Shown in pieces: positions 13,260 through 24,452 of a stretch of DNA of 64,000 bases. The position numbers and the translations under genes were made by a program. Numbering within the stretch: the stretch's first letter is position 1; every line of letters begins with the position of its first letter. This DNA is from Talinum fruticosum. Lineage: Eukaryota; Streptophyta; Magnoliopsida; Caryophyllales; Talinaceae. Location of the stretch: positions 3,481,001-3,545,000 of the forward strand of contig JAITYX010000047.1 of NCBI GenBank assembly GCA_021018815.1, given 5' to 3'. The notes below the pieces were generated by a model. That model had not been told where the DNA came from, ran no database searches, and saw nothing but the letters and a program-made list of their open reading frames with translations.

Positions 13260-13960
13260 TTTCAAACCTTACTAGCTCCTTCCAACTACTTCTCATATTA
13301 ATTACTCGTAAACACTATTAACTGCTTGATTTTCCAATCTTATTACACTATATAATAATATTTGTTCATTATACTACTTTATTCAAAAAAGAAAAACATT
13401 TTTACATCTGTCGTTCCCCTTTACAAAAAAAAAAAACACAAGCATTCTTTTCTTCTCAACTCATAACTCATAAATTAGAAATTGATTTACAAAGGTGTAC
13501 ATTAACGAAATCAAGAAGAACAATACAAATATTAAAAATGCTTCATTGATACTGTTCTATTGTTGGTGAAGTGTTGAAGTAAATATGTCTAATTATATTT
13601 TAAATAATGCTATAATAAAAATAATAATTATAATTGTTTTTTAAAATGTCTAATTCTCATTTATCTGGTTGTTATTGTACTTATAGGCAATGGGTTGCGT
13701 GGGTGGGTTAAGGTGGAATTGAATTTTCTTTCCTATGAATGCATGGGTTATGCTAGGCCAGCCTCAATCGCCCCTTTTTCGATCCCTTTTACAATCGAGC
13801 AAATATACAAAAAAACTCCCTAATATTTAATTATTTTTATTTATAAATTTATTGTTAATAAGTTTAACTAAGTTTAATAGGTGAATTAATATATCCTTTC
13901 CTTTTTTCCTCCTCTATAAACCTTAATTCATTATCCACTTTTTTTTTTCTCTTTTATAGA
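13260..13960. other. Gene-free AT-rich DNA
   Basis: I see no conserved coding region, RNA gene or clear repeat boundary between the hAT element and the dispersed repeat at 13966. Confidence 0.4.
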
Positions 13961-13965
13961 TAGTT

Positions 13966-14436
13966 GAGACTGTTGTTGGTCCAGTTAAGGCCAGTAATGA
14001 ACCTCTTTTACTTCAACTTCTTCAATCAAATTAATATTTATAGGTATTGCTATTTTATTTCAAACAAAATTATCTCCTTCTTGTGAGAGTTTGAGTTTTT
14101 GTCTTTCATATGAAAGCCTCGAGTTTCTCTCTTTTGTGAGAATTAGAGTTTCTCTCTTTCTTGTAAGTGTTCAGCTTCTTGCCTTTGTACGAGTGATTTC
14201 TCTTATCTATACATGCAAGTTTTATTAAGATTTTTGATTGATTGGACAAGTATATTTAAGATAATTTTATCAATTGATTTCATTAATTTTGATTGAGAAT
14301 GAGCCAACAATGAAATTATGTACGACTTGATCAAGGTAATATTTCCTTAAGGTTAGATATATTATATCATATAAAGAACTATTCTATGAAGTTATACTAT
14401 ACCTGACCGACGTTCGGGAAAGACAGATTGAAGTGT
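13966..14436 (+). repeat. Dispersed repeat, copy 1 (related to 33350-33905)
   Basis: The segment shares ordered blocks with 33350-33905. These are a CT-rich part with repeated TTGTGAGAGTT and TTTCTCTC words, CTTTGTACGAGT, TACAAGTTTTATTA, TTTTGATTGAGAATGA, ATATTATATCA and GACGTTCG/GATGTTCG, and finally GACAGATTGAAG/GACATATTGAAG. In copy 2 the same unit runs on to a poly(A) tail, which suggests a retrotransposed family. This copy lacks the tail and is followed by other repeat DNA. Confidence 0.65.
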
Positions 14437-14439
14437 GGT

Positions 14440-17400
14440 CGGCTCCGCAAGCGTAGGGTTTTATCGTTATAGCAATCAAGAGTCGTTCCATAAGGACCAA
14501 CGCAATCTACTCGAGTCTTAAACATCTCAATATGCTAAGCAATTCAAATTGGAGTTTTTGGTTAATTAACAAATATTAAAACTCTCAAGAATTCTATGAA
14601 ATTAAAACACCTAAGGATTACTTCACCTGGAATGCTTCTATTTAGTTATTAAACATATGCTTTTCATTCATTTGAATGACTCAAAGATCGATAATCAAAG
14701 GGTCACGACTTTCTTTCAAAATAAAGTGAATTACCCGAGTTAAATCAATTACCTATATATTCTCATGGGTTTTCAATTCAATCAAGTCATAAATATATAT
14801 TATGCAACTGATCCCCTAATTAGCAATTCTATCTCTAGATATCACAAATTAAGTCCAATCTTAGTTTTTCCGATGTTGAGTTTTTCCTTTTAGTACTTCA
14901 TTCAAGCAACTAAAATACATGAAAGAAAATGGTCAATAATCTCACAATAGTATAAAAACTCTAAGATAGATAGAATTATTCCAAATAAAATTCAAGCACA
15001 AAAGTTCAATTATTGAAAAGATAATATTATTAGATTTAGCAAATCGATAGATTAAAAAGTATTACTCACACATAACTAAAACTAATATCAAAACTAACAT
15101 AATTTGAGGTAGAAAGAAAAGATATAAAAGAGATAATAGAAGTTCTTAGTCTCAAGCATGCATTGCTTGAACTTCTCGGTATGAACAACTCGATCTCTCG
15201 ATCTTCAATTCTTCCTTCAACTCCACATGAACTTCTCTTGAATCTCTTAACTCTCTTTTTCTAATGGTAAAAATGGTGGGTGAAGATTAGATAATGAAGA
15301 TGGTGGATGAAGATGATATTGGATGCTTAAAACTAATGCAAAATTTGGCCTTTAATAACAATCAATAACAGGCAATCAAGAGATGTAACCGTCGGAATTG
15401 AAGCGAGATAAAAAAATGCAATTAACACAAGCCATTTCCTTCAACATAGGCTACCCGTGTTGGCTGCGACATTTCTTAATTTTGACACAAACACTATAAA
15501 ACAAGTCGTTTTCATGGAAACCATAGACCTGTTCTAGTAGCAAGATAGCTGGGCAAGAAGATGTCCAACACGAGGCCATGTCGGCGGACATGTGTTTCCC
15601 GTGTTGGTTGTTGTAACTAAAAACTCTAAGACAAAGAGGGGAACGACGTTCGACTATAAGGTTAGGCCATGTTGGTCTTCTTAACATTCAAAACACCAAC
15701 TAATGTTGAGAATACTTAGTATTAATGATCAAATCTACACAACTTATCTCAAAACACCAAAACACAAGTGTAAAGCGGAAAATGGAGCAAAAACCTGCTC
15801 TCTTGAACTCAATTTCCCAAAGAAAAGTATTAAAATGCCATAAATCATATGCATTTCATGTACTTATCGAATTTGCCCATGCTTAAGCCGTGCTTTTCTT
15901 CAAGTAAGGTCAATACACAAGAATGATTTCCAGCAAATGAATCACATCCTCCTCAAGTTAGGTAATCATAGGTATCACAAGGAAGATAAAGTCAACGATA
16001 GCCCATAAGCACACAAAGATTTTTGACAAATAGAAGGAATTTTTTTTCAAAAACCATATTAAAGACCACAAGGATAAACTTGATCAACCACCCAAATCGT
16101 CACTTAAACAAATTATATTGGCACGTGCAAAATGATGGAGCTAGTAAGACCGGTAGAACGTCGCTTTGAAATGTGAAAACACTTCACTCATGTGCTTAGG
16201 ATTATACAAGGTTTACTCAATCATTCTCACAATCATGCAAACTACCATAATCTTGGTAGAATTATCTATTCGCCACCACTCAAATGCAACATACATTATA
16301 AGAATAAGGAGGAGTTCAAATGGTTGCAATAAGGCTTAAACAATAGGTATGAAAGGGACAATTTCTATTTAGGAAAAGTAAGGAGCTAGAAAGCCAAATA
16401 ACTAAGGAGCTCCTAACACAAAAACCAATAAACCCATGTAACTACACTTTATCACATCCAAACGCCAACTCCGAAAAATACTTTGGAAATAAGCTTTCCC
16501 AATTGAGACCAAACTGATAACTCCATATGCTAAATGTTTTATTGGTTGCTTATTTTTTCTTTTCTTTTTTTTTGTTTTATTTTAAAATATTTCTTGAATT
16601 TTTTTCAACCAAAAGACTTGGCATTAGGAATGCCAAACAAGTCTAAGAGCTCATTTTATACCAAAATACTCATCCTTACAACCAAGAGGAGAAATTATTT
16701 CGTACTTGATTCAAATCAACACCTCAATTCAAGAAAAGATCCAAAATTAATGACCAATAAGTTAACCCCCTCCCCAAAGCAACCTCAATATCATTATTAC
16801 TCAACTCCGATTGACTTAGGTAAAAAATCATCTGAATGGCCAAAGGATAATTTGGAAGGTTCAAAACAAATGAAATAGTCATTAGGCTCGAAGGGGCAAA
16901 GGATTAATAACATATATCAAGGTGGCAATTTGGCTATTGTAGCTCATAGATGCAAAAATTCCTCATACACTTTATCATAATGCATATACATGTGATTCTG
17001 AAGAGAATTCAAACAACTTCTACGAGATGCAATGATAGGAGAGGGTCGCACATGAAAAAACATGAGACTAAGGCCCTGTTCCATAGAGCTTTACCTTACA
17101 TCCCTACAACTCCTTACTGTTTTTTACAACTCCTTATAGTTGCTTATAACCCCTTATAACTCCTTACATCTTTTCATAACTTACTTTGCAACTATCTTAC
17201 AACTCTTTAAAGCTCCTTACAGCTCCTTACAGCTCCATAACGCCTCACAGCTCCTTACAGCCTAAATGGAACAAGGCCTAATTGTAATGTTTAGTTCATT
17301 CAAGGCTCAAAATTTTATAGGATTTCTAAAAGGGGTTTCACATGCCAACATTATCGACACGTAATCAAGGGCAATTAATCCTTATTCTTCCAATATAGTC

Positions 17401-18760
17401 AAAATCATGAAATTCAAAAATTGCTTTTCAAAAATTGTTGCACTTTAAAGTTATACATTGAAATCATTTTCTACTAAAAACCTACTTAGCCTAAAATGAA
17501 TCATCATTGGAGGTTTATCTTTCTTTTCTATTTTTTTTGTTTCTTTCTTTTAAATATGCAAACCTACATGATAGTCATAAATGCAATTTGAATGCTCTAT
17601 ATGCAAAGCTAATTGCAAAACTAAATGCTTAATGTGCAAATGTCAAGAAACATGCTCTAACCTAAATGCAATGCAACTATATAAACATTAGCGAAACCAT
17701 GACATCCTAAATAAGCAAACCCCCCTCCCTAATGCTTGGACACAACATTGTCCATAATGCAAGCAAAATCAATAAACAAAGATGAAGGAAGAAACTAGAA
17801 GTCCTTCAAATGGAGGGGGAGAAGGAAGGGGATATAGAGAGCACCTTAGGAAATGTGCCAATTATGCTAAGAAGTCAAACAATCACTCATCAAATGCATA
17901 TAATGATTTCTGTTAGTAAACATATCACAAAGCTTAGTTTGGGCATTATGGATAGCAGCGCCCTCCTACATAGTCTTGAAAGGCGACACGCTCGCAATGG
18001 ATGTAATCGCTAAGTGAGGCTTGCTCGGATTTGAAAACGAGTGTGCTCGGATCGCACATACTCCCTAAAGGATAGCTGCCCCAGGTGAACAACATTGAGT
18101 AGTGAATGAATGAATGCATTAGGAGCATGCTTGGGGGTGGGGGAAGAGAGAATGAAGAGGCACCTGCATCAGTATGGAGCAGAGACAAGAGGAAGAGAAT
18201 AAGAATTTCGGCTCACAGTAGGGGGTGGGGGCAGTCAAAGAAGGGCGTGGGTATGGTGGAAAGGTAGAAGAGGGCAAAATTGAAGAGGAAAGAGAGTAGA
18301 TTTGGTGGAAAGATGGAGAGATTCAAAAGGAGAAGTCAATATGGGTTAGAGACGAGATAGTATAGAAGAGAAGAAGAGTTTTGGCTATAGAGAAAGTAAG
18401 AGCAGAAAGAGCGAGGAATAAGAAAATAGGGCATGAGTGTATAAGGGAAAGAGAGAGAAAATCGAGGCATTTAGGTAAGCTTGCATAGAACTAACACTCG
18501 ACACGGGACACTAACATGAGCAACCTGTGGGCTGCTAGCTCTAGACCTAATTGTTGCTTTGCATTGAACTCGGCCCATTTTCACCCAACATGGTGAGACT
18601 GCTCATGCTATGGACGTGACACCTATAATAGGTCATACCTATTGAAATAGGTCACCTGCTTTGGGTGCTACCTTTTATTTATTTGTGCTTTTTCCTTTTT
18701 ATTTTTGAAAGTACCTCGAGTTGCTTCCCAAGAAGTGCTTGTTTAAGGTTGTTAGCTTAA
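14440..18760 (-). mobile_element. Probable non-coding part of a decayed Ty3/gypsy element
   Basis: No conserved coding region is seen. On the minus strand this lies directly 3' of the gypsy gag remnant. At 18705-18780 it carries a CCTCGAGTTGCTTCCC-type stretch, which I recall from internal regions of plant Athila/Tat-like elements. A Tourist-like MITE (17072-17278) is inserted in it. No LTR pair was identified, so the borders and the assignment of the whole stretch are inference. Confidence 0.4.
17072..17278. mobile_element. Tourist-like (PIF/Harbinger) MITE, 207 bp
   Basis: The element begins GGCCCTGTTCCAT and ends ATGGAACAAGGCC. It is flanked on both sides by TAA, the expected 3-bp PIF/Harbinger target duplication. 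The interior is built almost wholly of repeats of a roughly 10-bp word, AACTCCTTACA or AGCTCCTTAC. Related words occur at 930-1080 and 11370-11515, so the family is probably present more than once in this window. Confidence 0.75.
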
Positions 18761-18767
18761 CCTAACT

Positions 18768-20263
18768 CTAGTCATCTATCAAAGGTAAAGGGATGAACAA
18801 GAAAGAAATGGGACATCTCAAAAAATGTCTCTCCTTTGTCACCGACCTCAAGATCGAAGTAATGCAAAAGAAGGAAATATTAAAGGAAGAGATGATTCTC
18901 ATCCTTATTAAACATGAGGTACTTCCAAATAGCCTTTTGAGGAACACCTTCAGTCTTGGGAGGTCACCATCAGATGGGCCCTCATCAAAAAGTCCAAAAT
19001 TTACCTCAAAGTGGAGATCCAAATCAAGAGCTCTTAAGCATGGAGCATTAAGCAAAGCCAACTTCAATGTAGCGCACACATCGAAAAAAATTGCCATTAG
19101 ACATATATGACATGACCTTAATAAGCATTGGTGGAGGAAAACTTTTAACCCTTACTATCTTAGCATCGACAAGTTCATGTCCTTCATGTAAAATATTATC
19201 ACATGTCATTTCATTAGTCATCTCAATACCCCAACATACAACAAAAGTGGATGAAGTCTTATGTTTCTTAGGGAATTCAGATTCAACATGATGCTCACCT
19301 ACATCAAAGGTTAATCTCCCCTGTTTCACATCAATCTTGCACCAAGAAAGGTCTCCGAATAATGATTTGCGTACGGGAATCCTCAGCCATACCAAGAATC
19401 AAAATGTCCACAAGCACAAGGAAATTACCAACTTTGACAGGAATGTCCTCTAAAATACCCAAAGGATATGTCACGAACGATCCACTAATTAAAGAGAAAT
19501 GGTCGTGGGTCTCAACTCACCTAAGTCCAAATTATTGCATAAAGAATATGACATCAAACTCACACTTGAGCATGAATCGCATAAAGCATGATCAATGGAC
19601 ACATTCTCAATCGGGTATGGGATGGAGAAACACCCGGATCCTTAAGCTTTTAGGACGCTTATGTTGGACCACCACACTACGCTCTTCACTCAATGCAATA
19701 GTCTCTGGCTTAGTCATTATCCTCTTTTTGGAGAGGATCTCTTTAGAAAATGTAACATTTAAAAATATTTGACTCAAAACATCAATGAAAGGGATACTCT
19801 TATTGAATTTCTCAAATGTCTCCAAAAACTTCCCAAATTGTACATCAACCTTAGTCTTAACTAATCTTTGAGGAAAAGACAAAGGTGGCATATAGGGATT
19901 AAGGAAAGGGGTTTTGGGTGCTTCACTTTCATCTTTAGACATACCCTCACTCCTTAAATCATTTGGCTTATTAGAATTTTTTCCATAGTCATTGTCATTT
20001 CTCTCAACATCTATAGTAGTTTGGGGACCCTTAAGTTGTTTTCCACTCCACAAGATAATGGTATTGCATTATTCCCTAGGGTTGATTTTAGGTTGGCTAG
20101 GAAGTCTACTGAGAGGGTTGGAGCAAGAAGTGGCTTGTGAAGCAATTTGAGTCTCAAACATTTTATTGTGCGTAGTCAACATGTCAATTTTTGAGGTCAA
20201 TTTCTTAATGTGTTCCTCTTGTTGCTTATGAGCCATTATCAAATTATCCACCATAGGCTCCAA
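18768..20263 (-). pseudogene. Ty3/gypsy gag to protease remnant
   Basis: Read on the minus strand, three broken frames line up in gag-to-protease order. At 20263-20069 is a gag tail with a coiled-coil look (HKQQEEHIKKLTSKIDML). At 20053-19607 is the linker before the protease, with VDVQFGKFLETFEKFNKSIP and FIDVLSQI, then SEERSVVVQHKRPK. At 19395-19048 lies the protease-like stretch with KQGRLTFDVGEHHVESEFPK. These words are typical of the Athila/Tat branch of plant gypsy elements. Stops and frameshifts separate the pieces, and no reverse transcriptase or integrase was found. Confidence 0.7.
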
Positions 20264-20308
20264 GTTAGGCTTTAAGGGAGGGGAGATTTTTAGAACCCGG
20301 GTGGAGCT

Positions 20309-21560
20309 CTAGCATTCATTTGGGGCATTAGCATGTAAAATAAAGTTAGAACTCAAAACCACACGACCACGCTTAGTTGCTAAAGCTGTATTGGTAGTAG
20401 GAAGGTCGACTACAAGAGGCGAAATATTACCAACATTTTGAAGTAGATGTATATTCCCAGTCATATGGCATGAAGCTCTACTATCTAGGAGCCAAGAGTT
20501 CTTACTAGTGAGTTTTTTACCACGGCTTCGGTGCTTCAATGAAACTTAGGATCCCTATACCTGCTCGACAGTGAAAGCTGTAACATCAAACCTATTTCCA
20601 TCAAGTTTAGGGGTTGGCACAAGTTCGTTTTGGACTTGGACATCATAGGCGACTTCTCTAGTTGCATTGCTCCCTCGACCTTGACCTGAATCCGTACGTC
20701 TGCCTCATCCGCCTCTCCATATACCACGTCCTCTGAATCCTCCACAAATGTTCCAATTGGCAGGATATCCCACAATTTCAAAATAGTTAGACCTTTCATG
20801 TCCAACCTTTCCACAATGTTTACAAGACACTTTGTCACGAGGGGAGGCTTTGGTGAGATGGGTCACATCAAACGCAACCACATTTTCTCCTCTCGTTTTC
20901 ACGATTTGTCATAATTCGCTTATGATTCTCCTCCTGTTGAACAATATTAAACATTATGTCCATACATAGCATGGGATCAAGTGCCAAAATTTGACCTCTT
21001 ATATTTGAGTAGAGTTCGTCATCTAACCCCATCAAAAATTAATGAGCTTTTTCATCTTCCATCATCTTGGTGATTTTTGTTTAAATCTCATAAGTATACT
21101 TATTACCCGTACAATTGGAAATTTTAACAAAGTTTCCCAATTCATTCCAGCAACCCATAAGTTTTGAATAAAACTTTACTATTTCCATGTTTCCTTGCTT
21201 ACAAGAAGCTATTTCATTCTTAAGCTCATGAATACGTGGAGCATTAATAATAGAGTATCACTTTTGGATACTCTCCCACATGCTTTGAGTTGTGTCTTCA
21301 TATGCTACACTTGGTATGTTGCGTAGGATCAATAATGTTTAATATCCAAGAAGTAATCATTGAGTTAGCTATCTCCCATACATTAATTTTTGCCGGTATC
21401 ACTTCTTACGTGACTTTCGTTTTTGTTATCGTCCCATCAATGAAACTAAACTTATTTGAGCTTTTAGTGTTGTTCTTATCGCCTTCTACCATCGTAGTTT
21501 TTGCCATCGAATTTGATGGCTGTGATAATAGCCCCAAGTCCATTATTAACAAGTATTTGA
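20309..21560 (-). pseudogene. Ty1/copia gag-protease remnant, unit B
   Basis: On the minus strand the unit starts inside gag near 21560 (GLGAIITAIKFDGKNYD). It continues through the gag body in broken frames, then a CCHC knuckle at about 20830-20750 (CKHCGKVGHERSNYFEI, where the last Cys position reads Tyr). It ends with the protease start at 20539-20309 (WLLDSRASCHMTGN). The catalytic DSG of the protease is DSR here. The unit has the same layout as unit A just upstream of it. Confidence 0.75.
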
Positions 21561-22853
21561 CTGTTATTAGGAAAGTTGTTATGCAAAGTAATATCGTTTG
21601 TCAAATCCACTATCCCTCTTCTTGTGGCTATGGTTGTCTCCCCATTAAGGAGATCGATTACCATTGGAGAAATTGTCTCCAAATTCCTCATCGGATTCGC
21701 TTCGCTCGTCATCTAGGTCGATGCCCCACTATCAATCAACCGCTGTGATTTACCTGTGAGGCTTTCTCTAGTCTTGGGCGTTTCAATCGGAGATAGGAGT
21801 TTTTGGATCTGCTCATGGTGAAGCCGGATAGCGATCCGGTAATATCCGGACTCGTTCGGCCGGCGGTGATGGAGTTAGGTTGTGAGGCAACGGTCCTTAT
21901 TGTAACCACCTTCTCTACCTCCTCCTCGCCCCTATTGTAACCACTGCGGCTTGCTCGTCCACCGTGACCTCCTCTTATGCCCCTGCCTCGGCCGCGTGTT
22001 CCCCGATTTGCTGGGTATGCCACGATGTCAAAGCAATTTGAATTTTCATGTCCGACCTTTCCACAGTGGGTACATAAGCTTTTCTCGCCTATCCTTCCGT
22101 TTTGGCTCGCTGCCGGTTTTGTGTTCACGGCAAAGGCGGCCACTTCTTACTTCACTTTAGGTTCTGTCACAAATTTCTTGTGATGCTCTTCCTACCGAGA
22201 CAATGTTGAAGATATTCTCATGAGATGGGAGGGGATCCATGGTCAGTATGTGACTTTAGATGGTTGAATATTTTTCATGACACAAACCCATCAAAAATTT
22301 ATGGGATTTCTCATCTTCGGCATCCATTGAGAGCATCTTTCCGAGATCACACGTGCACTTTCCACAGGTACAATAACGTTGAGTAATCACATTGTCTAGT
22401 TCACTCCATAATCCCATGAGTTTTTGAATAGTATTCCATGACTTGTCCCTGTATCTTATTTGCTATTTGCAATCTTTGCTTTCAGATTGTGCTTCTTTGG
22501 TATATCGGATGTACCGTAACTCTTTTGAGGTTCTCCCACATTACTTTGGCCACGTTGGCATAAGCAATTGATGGGCATATTTTGGGTTTGACTATGTTTA
22601 ATAGCCATGAGCATATGGTGGAATTTACCATATCCCACATATCTTTTTCAGCTTGTTCGGCTTCATTTGGTAATGTGATTTTACCATTAACAAAGCCGAG
22701 TTTACTTTTTGATCTTAGTGTTGTTGTTATAGCGTTTTCCCAAATATTATAATTGTCTCCATCAAAGACTACTGTTGTGATTGATATTCCGGATCCATCA
22801 TATGGATGTAGATAGTAAGGTGATGTATTGTCAATCACAAATTTTGTTGACAT
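21476..22853 (-). pseudogene. Ty1/copia gag-protease remnant, unit A
   Basis: The gag open frame starts at 22853 (MSTKFVIDNTSPYYLHP, then VFDGDNYNIWENAI) and runs to 22482, with WDMVNSTICSWLLN in the middle, as in plant copia gag (UBN2-type) proteins. A CCHC knuckle, CTHCGKVGHENSNCFDI, lies at about 22080-22030, followed by a Gly/Arg-rich tract. The protease region with ASCHMTSEAN follows from about 21720 and fades near 21545. Frameshifts separate gag, knuckle and protease. A primer-binding-site-like sequence lies just upstream, at 22878-22889. Confidence 0.8.
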
Positions 22854-22877
22854 GATAATTTGTGATTACAATATTAA

Positions 22878-22889
22878 GGCTCGATACCA
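22878..22889 (-). promoter_or_regulatory. Primer-binding site of copia unit A
   Basis: The minus strand reads TGGTATCGAGCC, one or two bases from TGGTATCAGAGC, the complement of the initiator tRNA-Met 3' end used by most plant copia elements. It lies 25 bases before the gag start codon of unit A and directly follows a CA dinucleotide, as expected at the 3' edge of a 5' LTR. Confidence 0.65.
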
Positions 22890-23060
22890 TGATGAGATTT
22901 AAAGAAGACCGTATGATTTTGAGGAAAGAACTTTCTGTTTTATTTATTTTCCGATGAATTATGAGTGTCACTACATGCATATTTATAAACAGGGAGGAAT
23001 ACTCCTATTCAAAGCTGTTGATCTTAATTTGAATTTGCCTCAAACTAGATTTTCTAATAA
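22890..23060 (-). repeat. Partial 5' LTR (R-U5 side) of copia unit A
   Basis: The minus strand has a TATA-like box (GTTTATAAATATGCATG at about 22994-22975) followed by about 90 bases that end in CA right at the primer-binding site. That matches the end of a 5' LTR. The outer border is unclear because a protease-like fragment in opposite orientation lies at 23068-23117. No second LTR was identified. Confidence 0.45.
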
Positions 23061-23116
23061 TAATCAAATATTACTTGCCAACAACTTTCCTAATCACAGT
23101 CAAATACTTGTTAACA

Positions 23117-23255
23117 CCTTCGAGATGGATGAAGATAGTAAGGGGATTCTGCATCAATCACAAACATTTTGGATTCTCCATCTTTCCCCATGATTCTTAG
23201 TGCACTCTCTTCTTTCTCTCTCTTTGGTGTACTAATGCTATGATACCATGAAGAA
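23117..23255 (-). pseudogene. Third copia gag start (interrupted), with primer-binding site
   Basis: At about 23249-23230 the minus strand reads TGGTATCATAGCATTAG, a second tRNA-Met primer-binding site. A gag start follows at about 23191 (MGKDGESKMFVIDAESPYYL, then HPS), clearly homologous to the start of unit A. It breaks off near 23117, where unrelated sequence begins. Its continuation may be the gag piece of unit B that starts GLGAIITAIKFDG near 21545. Confidence 0.6.
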
Positions 23256-23259
23256 AATC

Positions 23260-24050
23260 GGATGAAAGAGGAGCAAAGCAAGACACTTCACAAAATCTTT
23301 TTGTTTTTGTATTTTTCATTAATTATACCGTAGCCACTAATCATATACATACATATGCAAGGCTTCTTTCCTTCAAACCCTAGCATAGACCCTAAAACTT
23401 GTAACTGCACTAGATGACTCACAAAGATAATATAGAGAATAAATATTGTTTCCGGAGAAAATCGAGTTGATGATGTGGATGATGATTCGGAGAGAGGAAA
23501 GATTTACTGCTCCAATTCCGAGGACGTGGCACGATCGATCCGATTCCGCATGGCAACTACTTAAACCTGCAAAAGACAAAGCCCGGGTGGTGGATCCCGG
23601 GAACGCCCTCCGACGTTTAAGTTAGTGATTAAGTTGATTGAAGGGATCGAGGAAATCTTCTTCGATGCGCGTGGGGAATTCCTTGGGAATTGAGAGGTTT
23701 TCCAAAGGTGGAAACTCGGGATGAATGTTGATGAGTTTTGAGAGCTTAAGAGTTTGAGAGTTTGGAAGCTTGAATGTGTGATTATGAGGAAAATGAGATT
23801 TGTGGAAATGTGAGCATGCCCCATGGAGTTGGGAAATGATGTGTATTTATAAGGAGATTTCAAAAGGGTAGAATAGTAATTTACCGTGGTTTAGCCCTAA
23901 TGGGCTTTGGGCTTTACCGACCCATGAAGGGTTGGCTTGGGCCGATATCTTCCTTATCCGACTGATTAGGCTCGGTTGATTGGTGATGTGGCGGGTGAGT
24001 TGAAACTGTCCGGAAAATACCCGAATCATTTATAATATTTCCTTCTCATC
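23260..24050 (-). repeat. LTR-like or promoter-like repeat DNA
   Basis: This stretch lies upstream (minus strand) of the third copia primer-binding site, and its right-hand part contains a TATA-like GTATTTATAAGGAG on the plus strand near 23850. A GC-rich block with GGATCCCGGGAACGCCCTCC at about 23590-23610 resembles a block I recall from plant LTR elements, but I cannot name the family. It is probably LTR material from one or two insertions. No gene was recognised. Confidence 0.35.
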
Positions 24051-24059
24051 ATTTTCATT

Positions 24060-24452
24060 GTGATGGTATCGAGTACAATTAGAAACAAAATTCAATCATT
24101 ATTTACTTCCGAACACGAGTATAATAAAACTTTCAATTCGTGTCATGAAAAGTACAATAATCAGATCATATACAATCCAGAGGACAAACAACACGTCAAA
24201 TGTTACAGAAGTTAGCTCCACTAACTTGTACAAACACTACATATATCTTGCAACATTAAACGTTGCTTAACACCCTCTTCTCCCAACCCAAACAAAAGAA
24301 AAACCAGCTTATTACACACCTATGTATATTTAACCTTTGGATTCATGCTCCAAGCTCAGAACTCATTCACCTCAATGACAAATACCATATGAAACTTTAC
24401 TGAATAACTAGCTCTACAACTTTCTACAAATAAGTCACGCTTACTTGAAACG
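24060..24452 (-). other. Probable 3' untranslated region of the P-loop gene
   Basis: This lies directly after the stop codon at 24453-24455 on the minus strand, and no other feature is recognised in it. The extent is inferred and no polyadenylation site was fixed. Confidence 0.4.
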
